Of a stretch of 54,670 bases of DNA, positions 7,425-15,873 are shown piece by piece. The notes below the pieces were generated by a model. The model worked only from the letters and a program-made list of their open reading frames with translations, searched no databases and had not been told where the DNA came from. The stretch spans positions 1-54,670 of the forward strand of contig JAQTNK010000029.1 of NCBI GenBank assembly GCA_028713915.1, given 5' to 3'. This stretch comes from Rhodocyclaceae bacterium. Its GTDB lineage: Bacteria; Pseudomonadota; Gammaproteobacteria; Burkholderiales; Rhodocyclaceae. A program made the position numbers and the translations under genes. Numbering within the stretch: the first letter of the stretch is position 1; every line of letters starts with the position of its first letter.

Positions 7425-8492
7425 TCAGCGATCCGCCAGGGCGAGACGGCGTTTCTTCACGGCGCCGGCGAGGAGGTCGAGCACGGCCACGGTGTCGTCC
7501 CAGCCGATGCAGGCGTCGGTGATGGAAACGCCGTACTGGAGCGGCTTGCCGGGCAGCAGGTCCTGGCGGCCTTCCTTCAGGTGCGACTCGACCATGACGC
7601 CGAAGATGCGGTCCTCGCCGCCGCCGAGCTGCGCGGCGACGTCCTCGGCGACCTCGATCTGGCGCTTGAAGTCCTTGCGGCTGTTGGCGTGCGAAAAGTC
7701 GATCATGACGCGCGAGGCCAGGCCCGACTTGGCGAGTTCCAGGCAGGCGGCGTCCACGGCCGGCGCCTCGTAATTGACGTCCTTGCCGCCGCGCAGGATG
7801 ACATGGCAGTCTTCATTGCCGTTGGTCGACACGATGGCCGAATGGCCGGCCTTGGTCACCGAGAGGAAATGATGCGGGCTGGCGGCGGCCTTGATCGCGT
7901 CGACGGCGATGCGGATGTTGCCGTCGGTGCCGTTCTTGAAGCCGACCGGGCAGGACAGCCCCGAGGCGAGCTCGCGATGCACCTGGGATTCCGTGGTGCG
8001 GGCGCCGATGGCGCCCCAGGCGATCAGGTCGGCCGTGTATTGCGGCGTAATGGTGTCGAGGAACTCGGTGGCGCAGGGCAGGCCCAGTTCGTTGATTTCC
8101 CAGAGCAGCTTGCGCGCCAGGCGCAGGCCTTCGTTGATCTTGAAGCTGCCGTCGAGGCGCGGATCGTTGATGAGGCCTTTCCAGCCGATCGTCGTGCGCG
8201 GCTTCTCGAAATAGACGCGCATCAGGATCAGCAGGTCGGCGCCGAGGCGCTCGCTTTCGGCGCGCAGCTTCCTGGCATATTCCATCGCCGCGTCGAACTC
8301 GTGGATCGAGCAGGGACCGACGACGACGAGCAGGCGGTCGTCGGCGCCGTGGAGGATGCGATGGATGGCGGCGCGCGCATCGAAGGTCGTCGCGGCGGCC
8401 GGCTCGGTGGCAGGAAACTCGCGCAGCAGGTGGCCGGGAGGAGAGAGCTCCTTGATCTCCTTGATGCGAACGTCATCGACGATGTGCTTCAT
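7425..8492 (-). CDS. aroG: 3-deoxy-7-phosphoheptulonate synthase (DAHP synthase, class I)
   Basis: 355 residues, close to E. coli AroG (350). It condenses phosphoenolpyruvate with erythrose 4-phosphate, the first step of the shikimate pathway. Visible landmarks are VVGPCSIH in the N-terminal barrel, RVYFEKPRTTIGWKGLINDP with its substrate-binding lysine and arginine, and the C-terminal MVESHLKEGRQ and SITDACIGWDDT. The ATG at 8492 is preceded by AAGGTGG at good spacing; the frame extends seven codons upstream without support. AroF, AroG and AroH differ in feedback inhibitor and that cannot be decided here. The glycosyltransferase gene downstream is separated by about 16 bp and may be read through. 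Confidence 0.95.
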   Translation of the reverse strand: MKHIVDDVRIKEIKELSPPGHLLREFPATEPAAATTFDARAAIHRILHGADDRLLVVVGPCSIHEFDAAMEYARKLRAESERLGADLLILMRVYFEKPRTTIGWKGLINDPRLDGSFKINEGLRLARKLLWEINELGLPCATEFLDTITPQYTADLIAWGAIGARTTESQVHRELASGLSCPVGFKNGTDGNIRIAVDAIKAAASPHHFLSVTKAGHSAIVSTNGNEDCHVILRGGKDVNYEAPAVDAACLELAKSGLASRVMIDFSHANSRKDFKRQIEVAEDVAAQLGGGEDRIFGVMVESHLKEGRQDLLPGKPLQYGVSITDACIGWDDTVAVLDLLAGAVKKRRLALADR

Positions 8493-8590
8493 CGGGCTGC
8501 CACCTTGGTGCAAAGCGGCGATTCTACCGCATGCGCCGCGTCCGGCCGCTGCCCCATCGGCTACACTGGCGGCAATTTCGGGAGGACAGC

Positions 8591-9547
8591 ATGGACCCCG
8601 CCGCGCGCGCGCAGCTTGCCAGCAACGGTCTTTTCGGCCATGTCGATCTCGCGGCGCTGGAACACCTGCTCGACGACTGCGCCCGTTGCGTCATCGCCGC
8701 CGGCGCCACGCTGCTGCAGCCCGGCGCCGCCAACGACTGCATCTACGTCGTGCTGCGCGGCGAGTTGCGCGTCTATGCCGGCGGGCACGAGGCGCCGGCC
8801 CACACGGTCATCGGCATCGGCGAATGCGTCGGCGAGACGTCCGTCATCGACGGCCGGAGCGCCGCGGCTTTGGTCATCGCGGCGGCCGAAACCGAACTGC
8901 TGGCCGTGCCGCCGGCCATCCTCTGGGCCCTGATCGAGCGCTCCCACGGCTTCGCGCGCAACCTGCTCGCCACCCTCGCCGGACGCCAGCGCGCCGACAA
9001 CCTGGCGCTGGTCACCACCGCCAGCCGCAGCCTCGAATTCGAGCAAGCGGCCAGCGTCGACGCCCTCACCGGCCTGCACAACCGGCGCTGGCTGAGCGAA
9101 GCGTTTCCGCGCGCGATCCGCCGCTGCGAACAGGACGGCACGCCGCTTTGCCTGGTCATGGCCGACATCGACCACTTCAAGGCACTCAACGACGCCCACG
9201 GCCACCTGACCGGCGATGCCGTGCTGCGCGCCGTGGCGCGCCGGCTCGCCCAAAGCCTGCGCGCGCCCGACCTGGTTGCCCGTTACGGCGGCGAAGAGTT
9301 CGCCGTCCTGCTGCCGCGGACCGCCACCCACGAAGGCCGGCGCATCGCCGAACGCCTGCGGCTGTCGATCGAGCTGCTGTCGCTGGCCAAGCTCACGGAC
9401 GGCGCGCTCGCCAAGGTGACGATCTCCTGCGGCGTGGCGCCGCTGGGCCTGGACACCGCACTGCCGACCCTGACCGCGGCCGCCGAAAGCGCGCTCGCTC
9501 GCGCCAAGGCGGGCGGGCGCAATCGCGTGGAAGTGGCGGGGACGTAG
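8591..9547 (+). CDS. Diguanylate cyclase with N-terminal cNMP-binding domain
   Basis: A 318-residue soluble protein. Residues about 10-125 form a cyclic-nucleotide-binding beta-roll with GECVGETSVIDGRSAAALV. Residues about 155-315 form a GGDEF domain, starting DALTGLHNRRWL. The catalytic loop is RYGGEEF, an active GG[DE]EF variant, and RAPD lies five residues before it, matching the RxxD inhibitory site for c-di-GMP feedback. The protein should make c-di-GMP from two GTP under control of the N-terminal domain. The ATG at 8591 follows GGGAGGACAGC. The same ETSVIDG-type cassette occurs in the stand-alone cNMP protein at 4400-4930. Confidence 0.92.
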   Translation: MDPAARAQLASNGLFGHVDLAALEHLLDDCARCVIAAGATLLQPGAANDCIYVVLRGELRVYAGGHEAPAHTVIGIGECVGETSVIDGRSAAALVIAAAETELLAVPPAILWALIERSHGFARNLLATLAGRQRADNLALVTTASRSLEFEQAASVDALTGLHNRRWLSEAFPRAIRRCEQDGTPLCLVMADIDHFKALNDAHGHLTGDAVLRAVARRLAQSLRAPDLVARYGGEEFAVLLPRTATHEGRRIAERLRLSIELLSLAKLTDGALAKVTISCGVAPLGLDTALPTLTAAAESALARAKAGGRNRVEVAGT

Positions 9548-9581
9548 GCTTCGGTCTGGCGGCGGGAAACCGCGCCCGCCG

Positions 9582-11033
9582 CTAGCGCCCCGTGCCGCCG
9601 ACCGTCAGCCCGTCGATGCGCAGCGTCGGCTGGCCGACGCCCACCGGCACGCTCTGGCCTTCCTTGCCGCACGTGCCGACGCCGGGATCGAGCGCCATGT
9701 CGTTGCCGATCATGGAGACGCGCGTCAGCACATCCGGGCCGTTGCCGATCAGCGTGGCGCCCTTGACCGGCGTCGTGATCTTGCCGTCCTCGATCAGGTA
9801 GGCCTCGGCGGCGGAGAAGACGAACTTGCCGCTGGTGATATCGACCTGGCCGCCGCCGAAGTTGGCGGCGTAGAGGCCCTTCTTCACCGAGGCGATGATT
9901 TCCTGCGGATCCTTGTCGCCGTTCAGCATGTAGGTGTTCGTCATGCGCGGAATCGGCAGATGGGCGAAGGATTCGCGCCGGCCGTTGCCGGTCGGCTCGA
10001 CGCCCATGAGGCGCGCATTCAATGCATCTTGCATATAGCCGACGAGCACGCCGTCTTCGATCAGCACGGTGCGCCGCGTCGGATTGCCTTCGTCGTCCAC
10101 GGACAGCGAGCCGCGCCTATCGGGAATGGTGCCGTCGTCGACGACGGTGACGCCCTTGGCGGCGACGCGCTCGCCGATGCGCCCAGCGAAGGCCGAACTG
10201 CCCTTGCGGTTGAAGTCGCCTTCGAGGCCGTGGCCGATGGCTTCATGCAGCAGGATGCCGGGCCAGCCGGCGCCGAGCACGACGGTCATGCTGCCGGCGG
10301 GAGCCGGCTTGGCGGCGAGGTTCACCGAGGCCTGATGCACGGCGCATTTCGCATAGTCGCGCAGCCGCTCGTCCGTGAAGTAGGCGTAGTCGTAGCGGCC
10401 GCCGCCGCCGGCCGAGCCCTGCTCGCGGCGCCCGCTCTCCTGCATGATGACGCTGATGGAGACGCGCACCAGCGGCCGCACGTCGGCCGCCAGGTGGCCG
10501 TCGGAGCGCATCACCAGGACGACTTCCCAGGAGCCCGACACGCTCGCCATGACTTCGGTGACGCGAGGATCCAAGGCGCGGGCATAACCTTCGAGGCGCT
10601 CCAGCAGCTTGACCTTGTCGGCATCGGCGAGCGAGACGATGGGATCGTGCGCGCGGTAGAGCGCCGGCGCCAGGCGCTGGCCGAGCGCCGGCAGCGTGCC
10701 GGCCTCGCCCTGCGCGGCGATGGCGCGCGTCGCCTTGGCGGCGGACTCCAGCGCCGGCAGGCTGATCTCGTCGGAATAGGCGAAAGCCGTCTTCTCGCCG
10801 GCGATGGCGCGCACGCCGACACCCTGCTCGATGTTGAAGCTGCCCGACTTGACGATGCCCTCTTCCAGGCTCCAGGCCTCGGATCGCGCGTACTGGAAAT
10901 ACAGATCGGCGTAGTCGACGCGATGGCCGAAAATCTCGCCGAACACGCCGGAAAGCTTCGACGGCGTCAGATCGAAGGGCGCCAGCAGGCATTGCTCGGC
11001 GGTGCGGAAAAGGGCTGCGTTGTTGGTAGTCAT
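9582..11033 (-). CDS. tldD: TldD metalloprotease subunit
   Basis: A 483-residue protein of the TldD/PmbA family. TldD and TldE form a heterodimeric metalloprotease that degrades unfolded peptides and helps process microcin and CcdA-type substrates. The zinc motif [11 protein letters not shown] (HExxxH) is intact, and the C-terminal [20 protein letters not shown] is typical. The ATG at 11033 follows AAGGAACTCT; an upstream extension of the frame runs through a repeat and is rejected. It lies downstream of the nitrilase gene and yhdP on the same strand, a conserved order in beta- and gammaproteobacteria. The partner gene tldE/pmbA is not in the window. Confidence 0.95.
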   Translation of the reverse strand: MTTNNAALFRTAEQCLLAPFDLTPSKLSGVFGEIFGHRVDYADLYFQYARSEAWSLEEGIVKSGSFNIEQGVGVRAIAGEKTAFAYSDEISLPALESAAKATRAIAAQGEAGTLPALGQRLAPALYRAHDPIVSLADADKVKLLERLEGYARALDPRVTEVMASVSGSWEVVLVMRSDGHLAADVRPLVRVSISVIMQESGRREQGSAGGGGRYDYAYFTDERLRDYAKCAVHQASVNLAAKPAPAGSMTVVLGAGWPGILLHEAIGHGLEGDFNRKGSSAFAGRIGERVAAKGVTVVDDGTIPDRRGSLSVDDEGNPTRRTVLIEDGVLVGYMQDALNARLMGVEPTGNGRRESFAHLPIPRMTNTYMLNGDKDPQEIIASVKKGLYAANFGGGQVDITSGKFVFSAAEAYLIEDGKITTPVKGATLIGNGPDVLTRVSMIGNDMALDPGVGTCGKEGQSVPVGVGQPTLRIDGLTVGGTGR

Positions 11034-11049
11034 AGAGTTCCTTGGATCG

Positions 11050-11113
11050 AACCGCCGAGACGCCGAGGCGCAGAGCATCTCGAATTTCTCCGCGCCTCGG
11101 CGTCTCGGCGGTT
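11050..11113. repeat. Palindromic intergenic repeat, copy 2
   Basis: Bases 11050-11071 and 11092-11113 are exact 22-bp reverse complements around a 20-base centre. The right arm includes the TAA stop of the nitrilase gene (11112-11114), and the left arm ends 17 bp from the tldD start. Related to the copies at 5818, 18529 and 21661. In the nitrilase-tldD transcript it would fold into a strong hairpin between the two coding regions. Confidence 0.88.
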
Positions 11114-11954
11114 AAAGTTTTCGGTGCTGCAAGGCCGGCAGGTTACCTCTTACTTCGGCAATACGCGCCGGATTGAGTTCCGCGACGACGACCCCTTCGC
11201 CCTTGTCCATGCGCGCGACGATCTCGCCCCACGGGTCGACGATCATGCTGTTGCCATGAGTGACGCGGCCGCCCGGGTGCCGGCCGCCCTGCGCCGCCGC
11301 CAGCACGTAGCACTGGTTCTCGACGGCGCGGGCGCGCAGCAGGAGTTCCCAGTGGGCGCGGCCGGTGGTGTCGGTGAAGGCGGCGGGAATGACGAGCAGA
11401 TCGATCGCGCCCAGCGCGCGGAACAGTTCCGGAAAGCGCAGATCGTAGCAAATGCCCACGCCGACGCGGCCGACGGCTGCATCGAAGGCGACCGGCGCGC
11501 TGCCGGCCTCGATGCTGGCGGCTTCGTCGTAGCTCTCCGTGCCTTTCTGAAAGCCGAAGAGGTGAATCTTGTCGTAGCGCACGGCTTGGCGGCCGGCGGG
11601 ATCGAAGACGAGGCAGCTGTTGCGCTGCTTCGCCGCGTCGTCGGCAAACAGCGGAATCGAGCCGCCGACCAGCCAGACGCCGTGCCGCTTGGCGGCGTCG
11701 GCGAGGAAGCGCTGCAGCGGCCCGTCGCCTTCGCGTTCGCGCGCCGCCAGGCGCTCGGCATCGCTGGCGCCGATGAAGGGAAAGTATTCCGGCAAGGCGA
11801 CGAATTGCGCGCCGGCGGCGGCAGCTTCGCCGATGAGGCGCGCGGCGGTGTCCAGGTTCGGCGCCACGGCCGGGCCGGAAATCATCTGCACGGCGGCGAT
11901 GCGCGGATTGCCGGCGCGGCGCTCGCCCTTGGCCTTCTCTGTGCTGGTGGTCAT
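11112..11954 (-). CDS. Carbon-nitrogen hydrolase (nitrilase superfamily, Nit/YbeM type)
   Basis: A 280-residue enzyme. The Glu-Lys-Cys triad can be placed: Glu in LPEYFPF, Lys in RYDKIHLFGF and Cys in GVGICYDLRFPELFR. This last motif is typical of the Nit1/Nit2-like branch, which includes deaminated-glutathione amidase and omega-amidase. The likely role is repair of deaminated glutathione or hydrolysis of small amides in the cytosol; the precise substrate is inferred from the family. The ATG at 11954 overlaps the yhdP stop (ATGA), so translation is coupled. Its stop codon lies inside the right arm of a palindromic repeat. Confidence 0.92.
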   Translation of the reverse strand: MTTSTEKAKGERRAGNPRIAAVQMISGPAVAPNLDTAARLIGEAAAAGAQFVALPEYFPFIGASDAERLAAREREGDGPLQRFLADAAKRHGVWLVGGSIPLFADDAAKQRNSCLVFDPAGRQAVRYDKIHLFGFQKGTESYDEAASIEAGSAPVAFDAAVGRVGVGICYDLRFPELFRALGAIDLLVIPAAFTDTTGRAHWELLLRARAVENQCYVLAAAQGGRHPGGRVTHGNSMIVDPWGEIVARMDKGEGVVVAELNPARIAEVRGNLPALQHRKL

Positions 11955-14900
11955 TTCGCGGCCCCCTCCTTGCCATCCCTGGCGGCATCCTTCGGCTGGC
12001 CGGCCGTCTTCTCGACCTTGGGATCGGCCCACGAACCGGTCACGGCGTACTCGTAGGCGAAGGCCTGGTCGAACGGATTGCCGAAGATTTTATTGAACAC
12101 CCAGGCGGCGCCGCCTGCCAGCGGATGCACCAGCAAGACGCCGGTGGCGATGGACTCGCCCAGCGCCGGCTGCACGCGCACCTTGAGGTTCTGCGTTTCG
12201 GCGGCGAGATTGATGCTGCCGGTCATCAGCACCTTCGCGGCCGGCCCCACGATCTTGAGGTTCTGCGTCTCCAGGACGCCGTGCGTCACGGTGGCGTCGG
12301 CGGCGATGCCGTCGAAGGCGAAGCCTTGGCTGAAGACGTCGCGGAAATCGAGCGTCAGCCGGCGCGGCAGCGACTGCAGCGAGAGCACGCCGAGCAATCG
12401 CCCGACGCCCGGTTCGAGCTTGGCGAACTGCCCGCCGAAGGCCTCGAACTTGATGTTGCCGTTGAGGCTGGGGTAATCGACGTCGACCGGCGAGCCTTTC
12501 CACGACAGCGCGCCTTCGACATTGGCCGTGCCGCGCCGGACCGCCTCGGGATAGCCGAGCCGCGTCAGCAGCTTCTCGATGCTCTTGGTGACGAGCTTGA
12601 AGTCGACGTGCGTGTCGGCGGCGGCCGGGTTCGGGCGCCAGCGGCCCGCGCCGTCGACCGTGACGTCGTCGTTCTTGACCTCGAACTTGGCGTTCCAGTA
12701 GCCGTCCTTCGCGTTGTCGGCCTTGATTTTCACGGCGCCGAAATCCTTGCCGTGGAAGACGCAGCGGTCGATCGCCAGATCGACGGCGGGCATCTCCTCG
12801 GGCATGTCGCTGCGCTCGGCGGCGCGGCCCGCTGGCGCTTCGGGAATCACCAGCTGGGTCAGGCGCCCCGCGATGCGGCCGGCGCCCTTGCCGTCCCATT
12901 CGAGATTGCCGGCGACGTCGCGGCTCTTGATGTCGGCTTTCCAGATGCCGCCGCTTTGCGTGCCGACCAGACGCAGGCCGACGACGTCGCGGCCGAAGGC
13001 GATCAGGTCGTCGGCGCGCAGGTCGATCTGGCCGAGCAGCGACGCCGCATCGCCGCGGCCGCCGACGGCCAGGCGCCGCCAGGCATCGAGGTCGATGCGC
13101 CTGGCCTGCACGGCGAGCAGAACGCCGCGCTCGGGCAGCCGCGGCAGCGGCGTGCCGACGCCGATCGCGCCGCGCTCGACGACCGCCTTGCCGTTGTCGT
13201 TGCGGCGCACCAGCGTCGCCTTGACGACGGTGCCGAGACTGACGTTCAGCAGGCTGCGGCCGGCTGCCCCCGGCTTGCGTTCCATTACCAGCGGCAGCGC
13301 TTCGCGCGTCGTCTTGTTGAAGGGTTCGGGCAGGGCGGACGCGATGCCCTGCAGGCTCGACTCGACGTGCACTTCGGCGTCCTTCTTCTTCACCTTGATC
13401 GTGCCGCTCCACGGCGCCGTGCCGGAGAGGCTGTCGAACAGCGGCAGGCCGAACTGCTGGGCGAGCGTGCGCACGACCAGCGTGCCGGCCGTCCTGATGC
13501 CGACGCTGCCGTCCGCCGCGGTGGCGACATCGACGCTCAGCGGCATGCCGAAAATGGCGGCGCGGATCTTCTGCGCATCGAGGCGCTCGCCCGTGAAATG
13601 CAGGCTGCCGTTGACGTCCGTCAGCGGCGGCATGTCGGGATCGGGCACCAGCTGGTCATTGACGAAGCGATAGCGGCCGTCGATCCGGGTGTCGACGATG
13701 TGGCGCAAGGGCATGTCGAGGCGCAGATGGAGCTCGCCCTGGCCGGCGGCCTTCATGTCTTCGGTGAAATGGTCGATGCGATCGCCGACCGGACTGGCCT
13801 CGATGAACTTGAGAAAGTCCGCCGTCGCGCCGGCGGCATGGCCGTCGATCGTGATGAGTTCTTCGGGAATTTCGAGGTTCGCGATCTCGGCCGTGACCGG
13901 ACCGATGCCGACGCCGAGAATACTGCCCTTGTGCCCCTGGATCAGCATGCGCGCGCCCTGGAACAAGAGCTCGCCGTCGATGTTGCGGATCTCGGGCCAG
14001 GCCGGCGCATAGCGCAGCATGGCGTCGCGAAAGCGCGCCTTGACCTGGAAGATGCCGTCCTTGCCGTTGGCGAACGGGAACTTGGCGAGATCGCCTTTCA
14101 GGCGCAGCGTCGCCTCGTCGGCGCTGCCGCCGGCAATCGCGCCTTGCAGCCAGTCGCGCACGTCCCGGTTCACGACCAGCGGCATGTAGCGCCAGACCGC
14201 GCTGCCGGAAGCCCGCGTCAGCTTCGCCGTCAGATCGATCTCGCCGAGGCCGCCGGCCTTGGCCAGCCGATAATGGCCGGCAGCCTCGCCGGCCGCATCC
14301 TGGTTGCGAAAGACGGCGCGCGCCAACTGCACATCGATGCCATTGGCATCAACCTGCCAGCGCGCATCGGCGGCGAGTTCGTCGAGCGCCAGGTGCGGAT
14401 CGGCGAACACGGTCGGCAGCTCGAGCGCCGCCTGGGCGCTGGCCAGGGTCAGGCTGCCGCCCTTGTTGTCGCCGTCGATGCTGCCGCTCAGCCCGGCAAA
14501 GCCGGGCACGGCGCCGACGGCGGCAAGCCCGAGGTTCGCGAATGCGCCCTTGGCGTGCCAGCTTTTCAGGCTGTCCGCGGCGCCGCTCCAGCCGAGCTTG
14601 AGCTCCTTCAGCCGCCCGCGCGGCGCGTAGCCCGCCAGCAGCCGGCGCAGGCTTTCGTCGAGCGGCAGGTACGCCGCCAATGCGGTCAGCGCGCCGAGGT
14701 CGAGTCCGTTGGTGTCGACTTCGCCGGCCGCCGGCCGATCGCCCGCCGCCGGGCGATAGTGCAGACGAAAATCGGTCGGCTCGATGCGCACGTCGTCGCG
14801 CGTCGCCAGCGCCAGGCGCCTGGTCTCGATGTCGTAGCCGTCGGCCTCGCGCACGGCCTTGAGGCGCCCTTCGAGACGCGACAGCTCCAGCATCGGCAGG

Positions 14901-15802
14901 TCGCGGCCGAGGCGCAGCTGCACGTCGGCCAGGCGGATGTCGGCGGTCGCGCCCGTCGGCTGCCCGGCCGCGAACGCGAGCCACAGGCGCAGGCCGCCGC
15001 TGCCGCGCGGCAGATCGACCGGATAGTCGAGCCAGGTGCGCCAGACGGCGAGATCGGCGTAGTCGAGCTCGGCATAAGCCTCGCCCTGCCAGGAATCGAG
15101 CTTGGCGAAGTCGGTGCCGTGCACGTCGCCGCGCACGTCCAGACGCGCGGCCAGCGCCGCCGGCGGTTCGCCGGTGAGGCCGAAGCGGTGCCGGCTGCCG
15201 TCGTTCTGCAAGTCGAAGTTGACGCGATCGAGGTCCAGCGTCGGCGCCCCGCGCAATTCGTCATGCCAGCGAATCGCGGCGTTGCGCACGACGATGCGGT
15301 CCTGTGCCAGGACCCAGCGGTCGACGCCGCTGTCGGCGCCGCCGGGACTCACTTCGAGGCCGGCGACGAAGAAATGGCCGACCGCGTCGCGACGGATGTC
15401 GAGATCGGGAGCGACGATATCCAGGCGATGCAGGCGCAGCCCGAAATGCCAGAGCGACGACCAGGCCAGTTCCGCCCGCACCTCGTCGAGGCCGAGCGCC
15501 GGGCGGCCCTGCGCATCGCGGATGTCGAGGCCGTGGATGGCGAGCCGCGGCCGCAGGCCGGCCCAGCCGGCATCGATCGCGCGTATCGTCACCGGCAGCT
15601 TCAAGGCCCGCGTCAGCGCCGCTTCGACGTCGCCGCGATAGTTCTCGATCTGCGGCAGGACGGCATAGCGCAACGCCAGCACCAGCACGGCGAAGGCGCA
15701 ATAGAGGACGAATGCGCTCCAGCCGGCGACGCCCAGCAGGCGGCGCATGACGGGCCGAGCGACAAACCGGCGAAGGGGAGCGGAAATGGTGGCTATGCGC
15801 AT
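11951..15802 (-). CDS. yhdP: YhdP family AsmA-like phospholipid transport protein
   Basis: A 1283-residue protein with one N-terminal membrane segment (about residues 20-45) followed by a very long periplasmic region rich in beta-strands, matching YhdP (DUF3971 plus AsmA-like C-terminal domain). In E. coli, YhdP with TamB and YdbH bridges inner and outer membranes as a groove for phospholipid transport. The C-terminus contains VLLVHPLAGGAAWVFNKIFG, a conserved family end. It heads the operon yhdP-nitrilase-tldD and is divergent from glnE across about 70 bp. The ATG at 15802 lacks an obvious ribosome site; Met at 15748 (MRRLLGVAGW) is an alternative. Confidence 0.93.
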   Translation of the reverse strand: MRIATISAPLRRFVARPVMRRLLGVAGWSAFVLYCAFAVLVLALRYAVLPQIENYRGDVEAALTRALKLPVTIRAIDAGWAGLRPRLAIHGLDIRDAQGRPALGLDEVRAELAWSSLWHFGLRLHRLDIVAPDLDIRRDAVGHFFVAGLEVSPGGADSGVDRWVLAQDRIVVRNAAIRWHDELRGAPTLDLDRVNFDLQNDGSRHRFGLTGEPPAALAARLDVRGDVHGTDFAKLDSWQGEAYAELDYADLAVWRTWLDYPVDLPRGSGGLRLWLAFAAGQPTGATADIRLADVQLRLGRDLPMLELSRLEGRLKAVREADGYDIETRRLALATRDDVRIEPTDFRLHYRPAAGDRPAAGEVDTNGLDLGALTALAAYLPLDESLRRLLAGYAPRGRLKELKLGWSGAADSLKSWHAKGAFANLGLAAVGAVPGFAGLSGSIDGDNKGGSLTLASAQAALELPTVFADPHLALDELAADARWQVDANGIDVQLARAVFRNQDAAGEAAGHYRLAKAGGLGEIDLTAKLTRASGSAVWRYMPLVVNRDVRDWLQGAIAGGSADEATLRLKGDLAKFPFANGKDGIFQVKARFRDAMLRYAPAWPEIRNIDGELLFQGARMLIQGHKGSILGVGIGPVTAEIANLEIPEELITIDGHAAGATADFLKFIEASPVGDRIDHFTEDMKAAGQGELHLRLDMPLRHIVDTRIDGRYRFVNDQLVPDPDMPPLTDVNGSLHFTGERLDAQKIRAAIFGMPLSVDVATAADGSVGIRTAGTLVVRTLAQQFGLPLFDSLSGTAPWSGTIKVKKKDAEVHVESSLQGIASALPEPFNKTTREALPLVMERKPGAAGRSLLNVSLGTVVKATLVRRNDNGKAVVERGAIGVGTPLPRLPERGVLLAVQARRIDLDAWRRLAVGGRGDAASLLGQIDLRADDLIAFGRDVVGLRLVGTQSGGIWKADIKSRDVAGNLEWDGKGAGRIAGRLTQLVIPEAPAGRAAERSDMPEEMPAVDLAIDRCVFHGKDFGAVKIKADNAKDGYWNAKFEVKNDDVTVDGAGRWRPNPAAADTHVDFKLVTKSIEKLLTRLGYPEAVRRGTANVEGALSWKGSPVDVDYPSLNGNIKFEAFGGQFAKLEPGVGRLLGVLSLQSLPRRLTLDFRDVFSQGFAFDGIAADATVTHGVLETQNLKIVGPAAKVLMTGSINLAAETQNLKVRVQPALGESIATGVLLVHPLAGGAAWVFNKIFGNPFDQAFAYEYAVTGSWADPKVEKTAGQPKDAARDGKEGAAK

Positions 15803-15873
15803 GGGTAGTGGCGCGCCGCCGCCATCTGGAACGTTACAATGGCGAGCTCGGCAATTACTCGCATTCTAAACCA

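Noticed and set aside
11034-11078. Upstream extension of tldD
   Set aside because: The extra residues are encoded by the left arm of a palindromic repeat, and a good ribosome site precedes the ATG at 11033.
12125-15808. A 1227-codon plus-strand open frame opposite yhdP
   Set aside because: Antisense to a gene with clear homology, and the composition is rich in His, Gln, Arg and Ala without domains. Long shadow frames are common at this GC content.
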